Below are positions 22,718 through 34,600 of a DNA stretch of 64,000 nt, one piece after another. Both the position numbers and the translations under genes were made by a program. This DNA is from Capsicum annuum (taxonomy: Eukaryota > Streptophyta > Magnoliopsida > Solanales > Solanaceae). The notes beneath the pieces were generated by a model, which made no database searches, was not told the origin of the DNA, and saw nothing but the letters and a program-made list of their open reading frames with translations. Every line of letters starts with the position of its first letter. Positions within the stretch are counted from its first letter, which is position 1. The stretch is taken from contig NC_061114.1 of NCBI RefSeq assembly GCF_002878395.1, positions 146,754,545-146,818,544 of the forward strand, given 5' to 3'.

Positions 22718-24639
22718 ATATCCCCAACTTAAAGTTATTGCTTGTCCTCAAGAAACACTACCTCTTACCTTGAGACATAATCATTTATGCCCAAACTTTA
22801 TGCCTTAAAGATCACAATGACTTTAACCTTAGTCACTACCACAAGTTGCTCACTGCCCTTGGGCTAAGATAATTTCACTACACCTCTCATTATAAAATGC
22901 TATATCCAAGGCTACATAGGACTTCAAAGAGCGACCAAGCAACAAAAACCAATACTCTAGAAGTGACTCCTTTTTTACCATAATTAAGTTATGCTCCTCA
23001 TTGTCGGAAAGTGACAAAATCACCCACCTCAACTTGTTTCACATGCCAACCTTACAAGAAAAAGAATACCTCACACCAAGCTAAAAAATATGCAACATGG
23101 AATATTAAGTGGATAACTCTCTTCCTCACAAAAGAAATCTCCATGCAATAAATACCATACCATAGGATTGCCCCTATTTTAAATCGCCACTACAAAGAAA
23201 GTAATTGGTTGGAGATCTCGAAGGACTTTCTAAGCTCATAACATAGATTCAGGTTAGGGTAGGATATTATTTTGGGAACAACATAGTTACTCCCTTTCTT
23301 GAGCGTCTACATCACACTTTTTCAATCATCTCTTTTGACTATGGGCCACTCTTCATTGTTTTCTCTCTTTTATCATGCCTACCTTTTATTTCCTTTGTTT
23401 ACCCATCTTTTTTCATTTATTTCTCTTGATCATTTGCATAATTTTTTATTTTTTTTGACTCTTTCTTCTTTTATTTAGTTCTTTCTAAAGTTTAGGCATA
23501 TTAGGTATATAACCACATCTTTGAGGAACCAAGATTACTTCCATAAAGCTTTACCACCCCAACTTAGGCTTTTATCCTTGAATTATATTTTCAAGCTCAA
23601 GTAGCGTATGTTTCAAAAGAAGAATAAAAAGAATGGTTTATGGCTTGTAATGTGTTTGCCAAAGAAAGGTCAAAAGGCTCAAAGTGGATAACTAGGGATT
23701 ATATTCATGCTTGGGTAGGCTTTCTAGGCTAGAGTGGACTTCAAAAATCACAAAGGTGTCCTAAGATTATTTCTCCAACCAAAGACAATCAATATTAACT
23801 TTGAAAGACTAATAGAGAAAGTTCTAGATAACACAAATATACAAGATATGCATACAAACAGCTATCCAGATATGAAATGCAAAATTCACTAAGGGAGCTC
23901 AAATGTCTCTCCTATTAGAGAAAAATTTGTAGTATCTATTTCTATTCACAAGACAAAATCTTGCGGAGCCACAAAAAGAGAAAAAGTTTGATTGCCAACT
24001 TGCTCACGTCAATAACCTTGATTTTTTTTGAAAATTTTTGAATGGAGAGGGTTGTTCATTTTACATTAGCACCATACATAGTTTGCTAAAATATGGCAAC
24101 AACCAAAGCCTTAGTATTGCATTGAGGCTCAAAATAGGAAAACTACCCATATAGCTACTCAGACTTTGCCAATGGTGTATAACATGATCCCAAACTTACA
24201 ACTTACCATGCTACAGGTATACTGAATTCCCTTGCATTTTTGATAATTATGCTATGGGTACTCAAAATTTCTTTGCATCTATGCCTCAAAACCCAAACAT
24301 GATGATTTACCCTTAAGACTATCATCTCTCAATCCACCACAAGGCAAAGCTTGTCATACATCATCAAATTAGAATAAAACCAATGTACAAAGAGAAAAAC
24401 TAAAGCTAAAGGGGAACAACATAATAATCCACAAAAAATTGGCACCATTAGAGTGCCTTAACAATGTAGCATCCCCAAAAATAAATATTAACAATATCCT
24501 AAACAACACCACAAGAAAATAAGAAATATCCTACATCAATACCAAAACAATACACATCTGGGGGTACCCCTAACTAAAAAAATACAGTGTCCTCACTGCA
24601 TGTTCAAGAAAGCGAGAGTAAAAGGGTCTTCCTAAAAAT
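22718..24639 (-). repeat. TE-D 3' noncoding region
   Basis: It has no supported ORF. On the minus strand it ends in AAGTTGGGGATAT directly before the 3' LTR, a plausible polypurine tract. Around 23290-23480 the plus strand is strongly pyrimidine-rich (CTTTT, TCTCTTT runs). A similar tract lies at the equivalent place in TE-I (61780-61920), supporting common descent of the two tails. Confidence 0.6.
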
Positions 24640-25902
24640 GCATCAAGAGTTATCTTCTCCCGCTGACTCGACATCACCACCATCAACATCATCATCTAAC
24701 CACTCTGTAGGGGCCTCATCTTCACTATCCGATTTTGGTGAAGGAAATGTATGGTTGGGTTTAAGAAACTTAAAGATTACTTTCACCCACTTCCACATCT
24801 TTTTGAAAAATTTATCTTTTTTCTTCTCTCTATTCACCATCTTCTCATACGAGTCCTTGAGGTCCCTGTGAGAAGAAGTTAAGGTTGAATACTCTCTCTC
24901 CAGACTAGCTACTTTAGCTCCCTACTTCTCCTGATCTACCATTTACTTCTCATAACCTGACTGTGCTACATATGAGTGTCAAGCAGTGGAGGCTCTCCAG
25001 GTCCCTGAGGTAGTCTGGATAATAATTTCCTCACCCGCTACATTTGAACAAATATGTCATCAAAAGCAGTGGCGGATGAGGGTCTGCAAGACTCTATGTC
25101 CTCTTAAGATGATTTAGTCGAGTCCATCTTTCTTTTCTACTCTGACCTGTGGTTCTCTTGCCTCTAAATTTAAGTGGATGAATGAGGGAGCCAGGGAACA
25201 CCCAAGTGTCTACAGTATATTCCTGTTCCTCTGCCCTTTTACATAGCTCAATTATAAGGAAAGAAGAGAGAAGATGACTACCTTCATGGTTTTTAAAGTA
25301 CCTCTATTTTAACATCACAATCTCTCCCATATTTAGAGAGATACCATATAGAATACAAGCCAGCATTCGAGCCTGGGTGTCTGTGACAATGGTCATATGA
25401 GTGCATAGAGAGACCCTTTTATAGATGATGTTTAGCCACAACCTTGGTTTAGCCTTGAAGTCATTTATTCGAATATCTCTTTTGGTGGTTTCCCTAGGGA
25501 CTGATTTTCCAAGACATAAAATATTAGCTATCCAGGTCCTTGGCTCATATGCCCTGGCATGAAACTGCCCCATGTCAGCATTTGGAAGCCCATAGACTGC
25601 ATTAATCTGCTTTGCTCCAAAGTTTACTAGCTTTCCCTTAATAACCATTAATGGATTTGTAGGGTACACCACGCTATGGTTTTCATAGAACTGGCATACC
25701 CACTGCTCATTAGCATAGCAGGTTTCTGGGAAATATACATCAACCAGGTTCCAGTGAGTCTGGCATGGAATTCTGGGAGCTTCTCCTCCACCTTATCTAA
25801 GCTAATACATCTTTCAAAATGTAGCTTCATTCAATGGAAATCTTCAGAGTATTGGTGCTGGAATTGTGCGGCCATGAATTGGGTATTATCAAAATCTCTC
25901 AT
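24640..25902 (-). pseudogene. TE-D second ORF, 'putative plant transposon protein'-like
   Basis: A start ATG at 25902 (MRDFDNTQFMAAQFQ) follows a predicted splice acceptor by 16 nt. Recognisable blocks are FERCISLDKVEEKLPEFHAR (about 25815-25760), FGAKQINAVYGLPNAD (25620-25570) and ARMLACILYGISLNMGEIV (25365-25310). The last two fit the plant-specific domain I recall as PF20167, of unknown function. The C-terminal part is a lysine-rich coiled-coil-like segment and an acidic tail (24643-24840: SPKSDSEDEAPTEWLDDD). Several frameshifts and stops are present. TE-I carries the same kind of protein. It does not look like RT, integrase or a DDE transposase. Confidence 0.6.
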
Positions 25903-25918
25903 CTTTGAGACTGAGAAC

Positions 25919-26520
25919 CTATAAATATTATTGCTTAAGAAGACATTAGTATTATCACACCAAAACATACTAAGACAACCTGGTAAACTCATATGGTAGT
26001 ATTATGGTAGGTTTTGGGGGCCACAGAGGATGTGCAGAATTTTTTAAGTCTACCAAAATCTACCCTCAGGTATGACGATCGTGGAGCATTGACCGAATTG
26101 TTGTGTCATGATTACATTCATCTAGACCATGATCGCGGTACTTGAGACCATGTTCAATAATTTCTACACGATGATTAAAATATAATTTTAACCCAAATCC
26201 CTCATTTCAACTAGGCATGACAAAATTATAAATAGAGAATTTCAAGCCTAGGGTGTGTAATACCAGCCCAGAACTTAAATAAATTGAACATTGAATTTGT
26301 GCGGGTATTGATTTGTACACATGGCGTCCACTTCAATTTAAGCCATTTAAGGCTTCATTTGGGTACTCAAGAGTTTCCCATTAGCATGTACACTAACTAC
26401 AATAGCTAACCACAACATAATAATAATAAAGCATAAATTTAGTAATGAAAACACCTTTTTATACGACACAAGTTCAAAGCATACAATTATATTAAAAATA
26501 AGGAGATTTGGATAACTTAC
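25919..26520 (-). other. Predicted intron in the TE-D second unit
   Basis: On the minus strand a strong donor CTCG|GTAAGTTA lies at 26521/26520 and an acceptor TATTTATAG|GTT at 25919/25918. That is about 600 bp of AT-rich sequence with no ORF, and the ATG of the second ORF comes 16 nt after the acceptor. The upstream exon (about 26521-26600) is leader-like. This is a motif-based prediction only. An embedded motif island (26050-26150, ATCGCGGTAC type) lies inside the intron. Confidence 0.45.
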
Positions 26521-26639
26521 CGAGTTTTGATGATGAAGGGGATGTATTGAAACTTGAAAATCCAAAGAAAGACCAAAAATTTGAGAGAATTTTGATAGAA
26601 ATACGAAAAAAATATGTGAGAAATAAATGGCATTTAGAT

Positions 26640-26765
26640 GTTCTTTTAAACTAATTTGACCGTGATCGCGATCCTAGTTTTGCGATTACGATCATGTGAT
26701 CTCCTCGATCGCAAAGGAACGAACCATGGTCGTGGTAACTGAGACTAAACAACGTGGTTGCCTTC
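26640..26765 (-). promoter_or_regulatory. Motif island, possible internal promoter of TE-D
   Basis: It is a dense cluster of GACCGTGATCGCGATC, GCGATTACGATC, CTCGATCGC and CATGGTCGTGGTAAC. The same motif class occurs in the TE-D LTR islands and in TE-A (1800-1990). It lies upstream, in minus sense, of the leader exon and intron of the second ORF. I infer a promoter-like role from position; no clear TATA box is visible. Confidence 0.4.
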
Positions 26766-26930
26766 ACTTCTTATTTATTTTAGCATGCTAATTTCACACA
26801 TTCCTTTTTCAAATTCAATCAAAATTTCTCTTAGTGCCACATTTCGTGGATTATGCATGCAACAAAACAAAACAAAAATGAAATCTACTCTAACATGAAT
26901 AATTTAAAAAGATATGTGCCACTAGTAGTT

Positions 26931-26975
26931 GCATGATGGGTTGCCTCCCATCGAGCACTTAGTTTAATGTCATAG
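26931..26975 (-). other. Conserved post-coding motif, TE-D copy
   Basis: The minus strand reads GACATTAAACTAAGTGCT, then GATGGGAGGCAACCCATC. It lines up with the TE-A, TE-G and TE-H copies. The GGGAGGCAACCC core is complete here. It marks the end of the first coding part of TE-D and precedes the internal island. Confidence 0.65.
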
Positions 26976-27234
26976 AAAGATACCTCTTCCACTTTTTTTG
27001 TGCTTCTACTTAGAAGATTTGAATCTCCGTCCCAACTTTCACTCAATATGTAATGAACGGTAGAGGGAAAAAATTATTCAGATCTTCTAAAATGAGGCTT
27101 GAAAGAGCTTATGAAATGGCAAGCAAGCTTTGATCTCACCATTTTGAAGATTTGCACCTTTTACCCAACTTCGCATCAAACTTCTGAATTTGATCCTTGG
27201 GTAAAAGTAAGTACATTAGGCCATTCCTTGTACT

Positions 27235-27949
27235 TCAGAAGTTGAGCATCTTGAAATTTGATGGATGGGATTCCATGTGCTCCTTTGGAATGTCAAACTT
27301 CAAAATATAAGAGTCGGACTCCTTCACCCAACAATCCACCATTTTTTTAGAGAGATGGATTCTCATCATATCCTCTAAACATAATGTTGAAAAGTAGTTT
27401 GAATATGATTGGGAAGTCACCGAGGAGTATTCACTACCAAGGTCATCATCATAGCTTGGTTTTCCTTCTTGATTAACCTTCTCTTAGGAAATAGGCAAGG
27501 TAACAGTAATTTTAAGGTTTTATTTTTTACCCATTTCCTTTGTCTTGATACTTGCCCATCCTAATGCCAAGGAGATTTGCACATGTCTTCTATATACTCC
27601 TCTGTTGCATCTACCCAATCTAAAATAGCTAGTAGTTTCTATTTAAAGCTATTGGATTTGGTATGTTGGTCTCCTTCTTCTTTTCATAAGACCTATCGAT
27701 CTCATAAGAAGAGCTAGAAAGTTTGTTAGTATAATGGGGTGAGGGGGTATTTGAACAATCATCCCAATGTTCTTGTCGACACCCACATAAAGACCGACCA
27801 TACTCCCTATAGGATCGAGATGGGGATTCCATCTCTCTCCGAGGAGCATAGTTACAATCTCTCTTAAAGTGAGGTCCGCCACAATATGAACATGGGTTGT
27901 CAAGATAGGACTTCCAACTATTAAAATCACATTTGTTGGAAGATACCAT
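27235..27949 (-). pseudogene. TE-D first ORF with zinc-knuckle-like motif
   Basis: The minus-strand frame starting at 27949 (MVSSNKCDFNSWKSYL) contains CSYCGGPHFKRDC, a CX2CX3HX4C cluster one residue shorter than the usual retroviral CX2CX4HX4C knuckle. It continues SRSYREYGRSLCGCRQEHWD and ENDS in NPIALNRNY at 27629. A further open piece lies at 27235-27420. I do not recognise a gag capsid core or protease. Placement between primer site and post-coding motif suggests a gag-derived nucleic-acid-binding protein. Confidence 0.45.
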
Positions 27950-28062
27950 ATAGAAAATTTAAAAATAAAAAAAAATTTACTTGCAAAGAAAATCACAAAT
28001 ACATATATACAAGCTTGAATTCAAGCAAGTAGCTAAAATGTCAAACTACCATAGTACGCCAA

Positions 28063-28088
28063 ATTGTTTCCCGTAAATGGCATCATTT
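28063..28088 (-). other. TE-D primer-binding site, degraded
   Basis: Directly after the 5' LTR the minus strand reads GATGCCATTTACGGGAAAC. It keeps the outline of the tRNA-Asp complement seen intact in TE-H (TGGCGCCGTTGCCGGGGA) with several changes. Confidence 0.5.
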
Positions 28089-29610
28089 TTTATAACACTC
28101 AACTTACACGTCAATTTAAGTGCAAGGTAGTTTTTCAATATATTTTCCCAATTTTGGAGTCGGGTTCGAATCTACAAGGAATAATATGAGTGGCAATCAA
28201 GTTGATTCAAAATAATAGACACGAGTTAAGTTCAAACCAATGTTACACAAAGATAAAATTAGGGGAGATAGATATCCACACTAGTATTTCTTTTTGGATT
28301 TTTCTAGTATAAATTTAGGGCTACGAATAATAAGAGTTTTGATAGGTATGCATGTATCTTGGTATTACGCATAACTAATAGAGTGATATGTGGGTGTGAG
28401 CAATCAATTTCAATTTAGCAAGTCAATATGGGTAGGCTTGGTTATAGATTTTGATGCTAGTCTTTAAACTAAACACCAAACTTTTACCCATTAATTCTTT
28501 CAAATACCTAATAGGTGTGTTCAACAGTTGGTAACCACAACCTCAATCTAGGCATTCCTATTTCTAGGATGATTCCTATGGTGTAGTCAACCTCACATTC
28601 ACCCTTATTTCTAAGATAGTTAGAATTTAGTAAACTACACACACAATTATCTATCATTGATTTGGTCTCCATATCCCTCTTTCGAGGATGATATAGATTT
28701 CTAAACTTTACCCAAAACCCTTCTTTCGAAGATGGCTTTGGGTTTACAAGAGCATGGAGGTTTCACTCATCATACCCATATGGGTATTTGGGGATTTCAC
28801 CCATCAAATCCCAACCAAGTTAGCATAAAAATGATAAAGCCCATAAACATGAACTACTAAATATAAGTTAATCAATAACAAACCACACATACTTTAACCC
28901 CTATTCACAAATAATCCCAAGAGGGAGATCTAGCTACACATAAGATAAATAAGTAAAGATATACCCATAATCTAAATTAAAATATTTTATTTAAGCTTAA
29001 GTAAATGTTACTTAGAACATGGCACTCCCATAGATCAACAATGGAAGTGAACTAAACTTCCACTTAGAAAGTTTCCAATGTATTCTTCAGCCAAAAATTA
29101 TACAATATTTTCTTCTCTAAAATTTGAGGCTATAAATTCCAAGAATTAAAACCTAAAAATTGGGGAAGATGAACTATGATTTTAAATCAAGGGTTTAGGT
29201 ATTTTTGGCCAAAATTGAGATCAGCCATGTACATTTCCAAATTTGAACTTAGGCTAAACTCTTTCGCTAAGTCACAATCGCGCAAGCATGGCTACGCCTG
29301 TAGCTTCCATGATCGTGGTAGGTAAATACAACCACTATATATTGACCCTGCTTGACTACCACAATAATAGTATGAAGACCACAACCATGGTAATGTAGGC
29401 CCTTATGCTCTAGGTCTTCAATTGTATTTTCATGCTCTTTTTTTTGATTATTTTGAACTTCAATCCACATCTTTCTGCCGTTTCAACTCTATGCCTGCAA
29501 AGAGTGGATATTAGTGCATTTAATCATAATTATGTCTCATTTATTCATCCAAAACAAAGTAATGTGTAGGAATGTTTAGTGTGAATGAGTAGTAAAATAA
29601 CCACTCATCA
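28089..29610 (-). repeat. TE-D 5' LTR
   Basis: It is the partner of 21186-22717, with the same ends, the same internal order and a motif island at 29270-29400 (CACAATCGCG, TCGTGGTAGG, ACCATGGTAA). It begins TGATGAGTGGTT with a terminal hairpin. After 29610 the TE-C gag frame resumes. Flanking pentamers (GAGAG left, TAGAT right) do not match, so the target duplication is lost or altered. Confidence 0.85.
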
Positions 29611-30460
29611 TAGATTAATCCCAAAGTTTATATTTCATTAGAATCCTCTTGAGAAAGGATCTTCCAATTTAATATATCACTTAAGAAAAGATGAGTTGCT
29701 ATGCCATAACCTATTTTAAAGGATATGAGAATACATGGTGGGATTATGTCAAGAGATTTGGAAATGTGTTAAAAGAATATCAACCTCCTCCATGGGATAA
29801 ATTGAAGGTGTTCATGAGACAAATATATGTACAGGAGAGGTATAGACATGAGCTACTTACTAAGTTATACAACTTAAGGCAAGGTAGAAAGAGTTTAATG
29901 ACCTATTATGTTGAATTCCAATAATTGATCTTGAAGCTCGATCATTGAGAGAACATTAATTATGACATCATACTCTTCAAGGTTGGGTTGAACAAAGATA
30001 TCTCCCCATGTATGACCATCTACAAGTTTTAAACCATAAAATAAATCTTACAAGCGGCTTTGGAGATTGAGAGGGATATCAAAGAAAGAGTTGCTTACAA
30101 ACCCAAAGGTTACTCATCAACCACTCCTTGGGGTAAGAATAAATAGGTAGCTCAACCTTCATTAGAATAGAACAAGAATAAGGACTATAAGTGAAAGGAT
30201 GAAAAACTTGTAAAGAAGACCTCTCCAAAGTACCACCAAGGAATAAAGGTAACAAATATCCTACTCCCAATCATAAAGGTTTTGAATGCTCTTAATTTCA
30301 AGGATGGGGGCATAAGGTAATCAATGTCCGAAGTAGAAAAATGCGATCCTTAGGGAAGGAAAATTATATTACCTTTAAGAAGAGGTGGGATTAGAAGTAG
30401 ATGAGAATAATGAAAAATATGAAGATGAAGAGCAATTTGGAGAAGAGGCACAAGAAGAAG
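29611..30460 (+). pseudogene. TE-C gag, 3' part
   Basis: The open piece 29691-29924 reads AYAITYFKGYENTWWD-like, then RYRHELLTKLYNLRQGRKSL and YYVEFQ, the classic gag capsid core of CRM/Reina-type chromoviruses. Afterwards the frame has many stops but keeps FKVGLNKDISP and ALEIERDIKER. An E/D-rich linker (30395-30470) leads to the protease. It continues from the gag start at 20484-21185. Confidence 0.75.
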
Positions 30461-30499
30461 GAGATGATTAATATGCTTAGCCACAAGATAGAGAATTTA

Positions 30500-30960
30500 A
30501 AGTGCCTAACTTTTTCGTAAGATGAATGATGATTGGTAAGGATATAGAAGACCAAAAACAAAGGAAAAATCCATTCCATACTAAGTGTCTTATCATTGAA
30601 AATATAAGCTCATTGATCATTGATAGTGTTAGTTGTACTAATTTAACTAGTTCCACCATGGTTGATTTCCTAAAGCTACCCACCACCAATCATGCTAGTC
30701 CATACAAACTATAATGGTTGAATGAATACGGAGAGCTAAAAGTAACTTGGAAAATTGTGATTCATTTCAAAGTTGGGAGTTACCAAGATGATTTGCTATG
30801 TGAAGTGATTACCATGCAAAATTTTTACATTGTGTTGGGAAGACTATGTCAGTATGATCGGTCAACAAAGCATGATGGGAGAACCAATTGATATTCCCAT
30901 GATTTAAATGGCCAAAAGTTTACACTATATCCTCTCTCACCCTCACAAGTGAATAAAGAC
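30500..30960 (+). pseudogene. TE-C aspartic protease
   Basis: The frame 30526-30714 contains IIDSVSCTNLTSSTMVDFLK, matching the CRM/Reina retropepsin site IDSGSCENV: the Asp is kept but the essential Gly is Val. Downstream are SYQDDLLCEV and a degraded version of the LLGRPWQYD hallmark (VLGRLCQYDRS). One stop (TAA near 30711) separates the halves. This is better preserved than most pol genes here, but the D-S-V change would abolish activity. Confidence 0.75.
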
Positions 30961-31199
30961 CATCAATGATTGAGGGAGTTGAAGGTGAAATAAAAGGGGT
31001 TGAGAAAAGATGAGACCCTTATTAAAGTAGGCAAAGAAGTAGAGAAAGTAAGAAAATTGAAGAGAATGGAACAAAGGGTGATGTGGGACTAAAACAAAGA
31101 TCTCTTCAAAGAGAATAGTGACAAAACACCTATGCTTTTTCTATCCCATGTTCTTAAAACTAACCCCTCTACTTCTTCTATTCCCATTTTATCCCTCTT

Positions 31200-32560
31200 A
31201 TTTTATAGGATTATGAATATGTGTTCCCAAAGAAACTTCCATAAGGGTTACCCCACTTTAAGGAATCGAGCATCAAATAGACTTTGTGTTGAGCTCTCAA
31301 TTGTCAAATAAGTCAGATTATCAAAGTAACCCTATAGATGCCAAAGATCTCTAAAGAGCTTTAAAGGCAAGTTAAAGAAATCCTTAGCAAGGTATATATC
31401 AAAGAAAGTATAAATCTATGTGTGGTCCCAATTTTATTAGTGACAATAAAAGATGGGACATGGAGCATTTGTGTTGATTGTTGAACCATCAATAAAGTAC
31501 TGGTAAAGTATCACCATCCAATTCCCCATTTGGATGATATGATTGATGAATTGAATAGTTCATGTGTGTTCTCTAAGATAGATCTTAGGAGTGTTTACCA
31601 CCAGATAAGAATGCAATTGGGTGATGAGTTAAGGATCATATTCAAGATAAAGTTTGGTCTCTATGAATGGATGGTCATGCCTTTTGGTATTACAAATGAT
31701 CCTAGTACTTTTATATGGTTGATGAACTATGTAATAAAGCCATTCATTGGGTAATTTTTTGTGGGATATGTCCTAGTTTATAACAAATCCCTTAAAGAGA
31801 ATATTTTACATTTGCAAAGTGTGTTTAAAGAGCTTAGAAAAGAAAAATTGTATGCTAATCTTGAAAAATTCTCTTTTAGTGTGAATGAATTAGTTTTTTT
31901 AGGATTTATTATAAGCTCAAAAGGAGTCTATGTGGACAAATCTAAGATAGATGCCATTAAGAATTGGCCAACTGTTAAATCCATTAGTAAAGTAGAAAGA
32001 TTTCAAGGGTTGGCTAGTTTATATAGGTGATTTGTCAAAGGATTTAGTATCATCGCCGCTCCCTTAACCAACGTAACCCAGAAAGGCAAGACTTTTAAAT
32101 AGGATGATGAGAAATCCAATGCATTTGAAGCTTTGAAGGCTATGCTTAGCTCCGCGTCATTATTGTAAATACCCAATTTTGATAAGATGTTTGAAATTAA
32201 ATGTGATGCAAGTAAGGTGAGAATAGGTGTCATCTTAATGCAAGATCTTAAAATATTGCCTACTTTAGTGATAATCTCAAGGGCACAACTCTAAATTATT
32301 CCACTTATGATCTAAAGTTATATGCCTTGGTTAGAGCATTGGATACTTGGCAACATTATTTGTGGTAGAAGGTATTTATGGTTTGAACCGACCATGAATC
32401 CTTGTAGCACCTCGGGGCACAAGATAAATTGAATAAGTGGCACGCTAAGTGGATTAATTTCCTTGATACCTTCACTTATGTAATCAAATACAAAAAGGTA
32501 AAAGAAATGTGGTGGCCAATGCATTATCTAAGAAACATATGTTAATCACTATATTGTCTT
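31200..32560 (+). pseudogene. TE-C reverse transcriptase and RNase H
   Basis: RT blocks run in order: KDGTWSICVD-like (31450-31480), [20 protein letters not shown] (31510-31570), [33 protein letters not shown] and YANLEKFSFSVNELVFLGFI. The expected YFDD catalytic motif is missing: after KPFIG the frame reads FFVGYVLVYNK, a roughly 9-12 nt deletion at about 31755-31785. Thumb and RNase H blocks follow (FVKGFSIIAAPLTNV, IKCDASKVRIGVIL) with stops. Family: CRM/Reina-like chromovirus. Confidence 0.85.
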
Positions 32561-32579
32561 CTAAGTAGATAGGTTTTGA

Positions 32580-33930
32580 GAGTTTAAAGGAAATGCACAC
32601 CGAGGACCCTAAAATTTCTCAAATCTTTTAAGATTATGAAGAATATGGTAGGGAAAGATGGATCAAGGATAGTACTTTCACACCCTATTCCGAGTTTGAT
32701 GGTTTTTTGTTAAAAGGAAAAAGGTTATGTGTTCCCTCTATCTCTTGGAGAGAATTTTTTATGAGAGAGACACATGATTGTAGTATGATGGGTCACCTTA
32801 GAATTGAAAAGACCCTTGGAATTTTATAGGAACAATTCTATTGGCCCAAGATACACAATGATGTTACTAGAATTTATGGCCAATGCATGGATTGTAGAAG
32901 TACCAAATGGCACCTTCTCCCTCAAAGATTGTATACGTTTCAACCCCTCCCTTATATCCATGGATTTACATATATATGGATCTTGTATTAGTGTTTCCTA
33001 GGATGAGGATAATTAGGGATAGTATATTTGTGGTGGTTGACTAGTTCTAAAAATTGGCATACTTAATCCCATGTAATAAAAATAAAGATGCACCTAATAT
33101 AGCCTTATTATTTGTTGAATATGTTGTTAAATTTCATGGGATCCCTTGGACCATTGTTAGTGATTGGGACTCCAAGTTCCTTACTCACATTTCGAGGTCA
33201 TTATGGGATTGGCTTGGTATAAAATTATTTTTCTCAACATTGTGCAACCCACAAACCAATGTCCAAACAGAAGTAGTAAATAGGACTTTAGGCTCTATGC
33301 TACGCTCTATGGTTAAAGGTAAAATGACTTCTTAGTAAGATCATCTACCTTTAGTCGAGTTATAAGCATGTTATCCATTAGACTATTGGTAAGATCCCCT
33401 TTGAATGTGTTTATGGTTTTAACTCCTTTACCTCCTTAGACCTCACTCCCTTTTCTAGTGATGTTGTGATAAGCTTAGATGGAATAAAAAGTGTAAGCAA
33501 TGAAGAAGCTATATGAAAAGGTATGGATTCACCTTGAAAAGAATAATCGAGTAGTGGCACAAAGAGTAAACAAAGGGCCGAAGAAAGATTATTCTAGAAC
33601 AGGGAGATTAGGGATAGATACATCTTCAGAAGGACCAGTTCCTAAAATGAAGGAAATCTAATTTGATTCCATGAGGATATGTCCCCTTCTAAATACTTTA
33701 AAGAGCAAATGACAATGCTAAAAAGGTTGATTCCCCTTCAAATTATGAAGTTCAGAACACCTTCAACATATGTGAACTCTTACCCTGATGTTCTATACAA
33801 TTATGTGAGAATAAATTTGAGGTCAAATCCTACTCAAGATGGAGTGGATTATATAATTCATAGCTCTTCAAGGACCCTTAAAAGTTACTCAAGACCATTC
33901 CCTCAAAACCAAGACAAAGAATTTTAATAG
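32580..33930 (+). pseudogene. TE-C integrase and C-terminal tail
   Basis: The zinc-binding region (HDCSMMGHLRIEKTLG) appears near 32770-32820. The catalytic core reads HGIPWTIVSDWDSKF (33134-33180) and NPQTNVQTEVVNRTL (33248-33292), so the second Asp and the Glu are kept; the first Asp sits in a shifted frame near 32960. The tail at 33679-33927 (INLRSNPTQDGVDY) resembles the C-terminus of CRM-type integrases, which I recall as involved in centromere targeting. Stops and frameshifts are frequent. Confidence 0.8.
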
Positions 33931-34600
33931 TTGCGAGTTATGTTTTCCAAAAGAGAGGTATTGGAGTTTTTATTTATGTATACTGAGGGATTGTATGTAT
34001 TAAGAAATGATTTTAGAAGACAAAATGGCATAGGAGAGAGTGGACTTCACTAGTTTGGTGCTACTACGGATGCAATGGCCCACCACCCAGGTGACTGGTC
34101 ATCCTTAGGACCATCCCAGGGAGCCCAAGACAATAGCTCACTGGTTCAAGGTGGCGAGAAGAAGGACTAACCAGCCCAGATGTCCCTGGTCATCCCTGTG
34201 GTTATCATTGTAACACATAATGTCCGCTTTGTGGTCTTCTCTCTTTTATTGATAGGGTCACTCTTAGGCCCTTGCTTAGACTATAAATAAAATCTCTTGA
34301 GGTTAATTTTAATAGTTTTTTTTTGTTGAATATTGAATGAATTTTGCACTTGAGAGTGTATTTCATGACCTTGTATTGAATGTTTGTTTAGAAATAGGAG
34401 TTTTTAGGGCGTTGAATCCCTCTTGGTCCACATAAAAGCTTTGATGTTTGAATCTATCAGATTAAGTGTATTTGAGTATGAAACACTCAATAGTTCTTAA
34501 CTTCTTAATAGTTTATGGTGTCAATTTTTCCATCTAATATACTGAATCAATTATTCTTAGTTTTTGTAGTTATCTCTTTGATTTTGTTGCTTGGATTGCA
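33931..34600 (+). repeat. TE-C 3' LTR (approximate)
   Basis: Noncoding. The 34075-34200 stretch is an island of GGTCATCC/GGACCATCCC/CCCTGGTCATCCC motifs. A TATA box (TATAAATA) lies at 34282-34289, about 85 bp downstream. This matches the LTR layout. The exact start and the boundary with the next LTR near 34600 could not be fixed, and the 5' partner is absent. Confidence 0.5.

Noticed and set aside
21181..29615. Target duplication flanking TE-D
   Set aside because: GAGAG and TAGAT do not match and shifting the borders by a few bases does not help.
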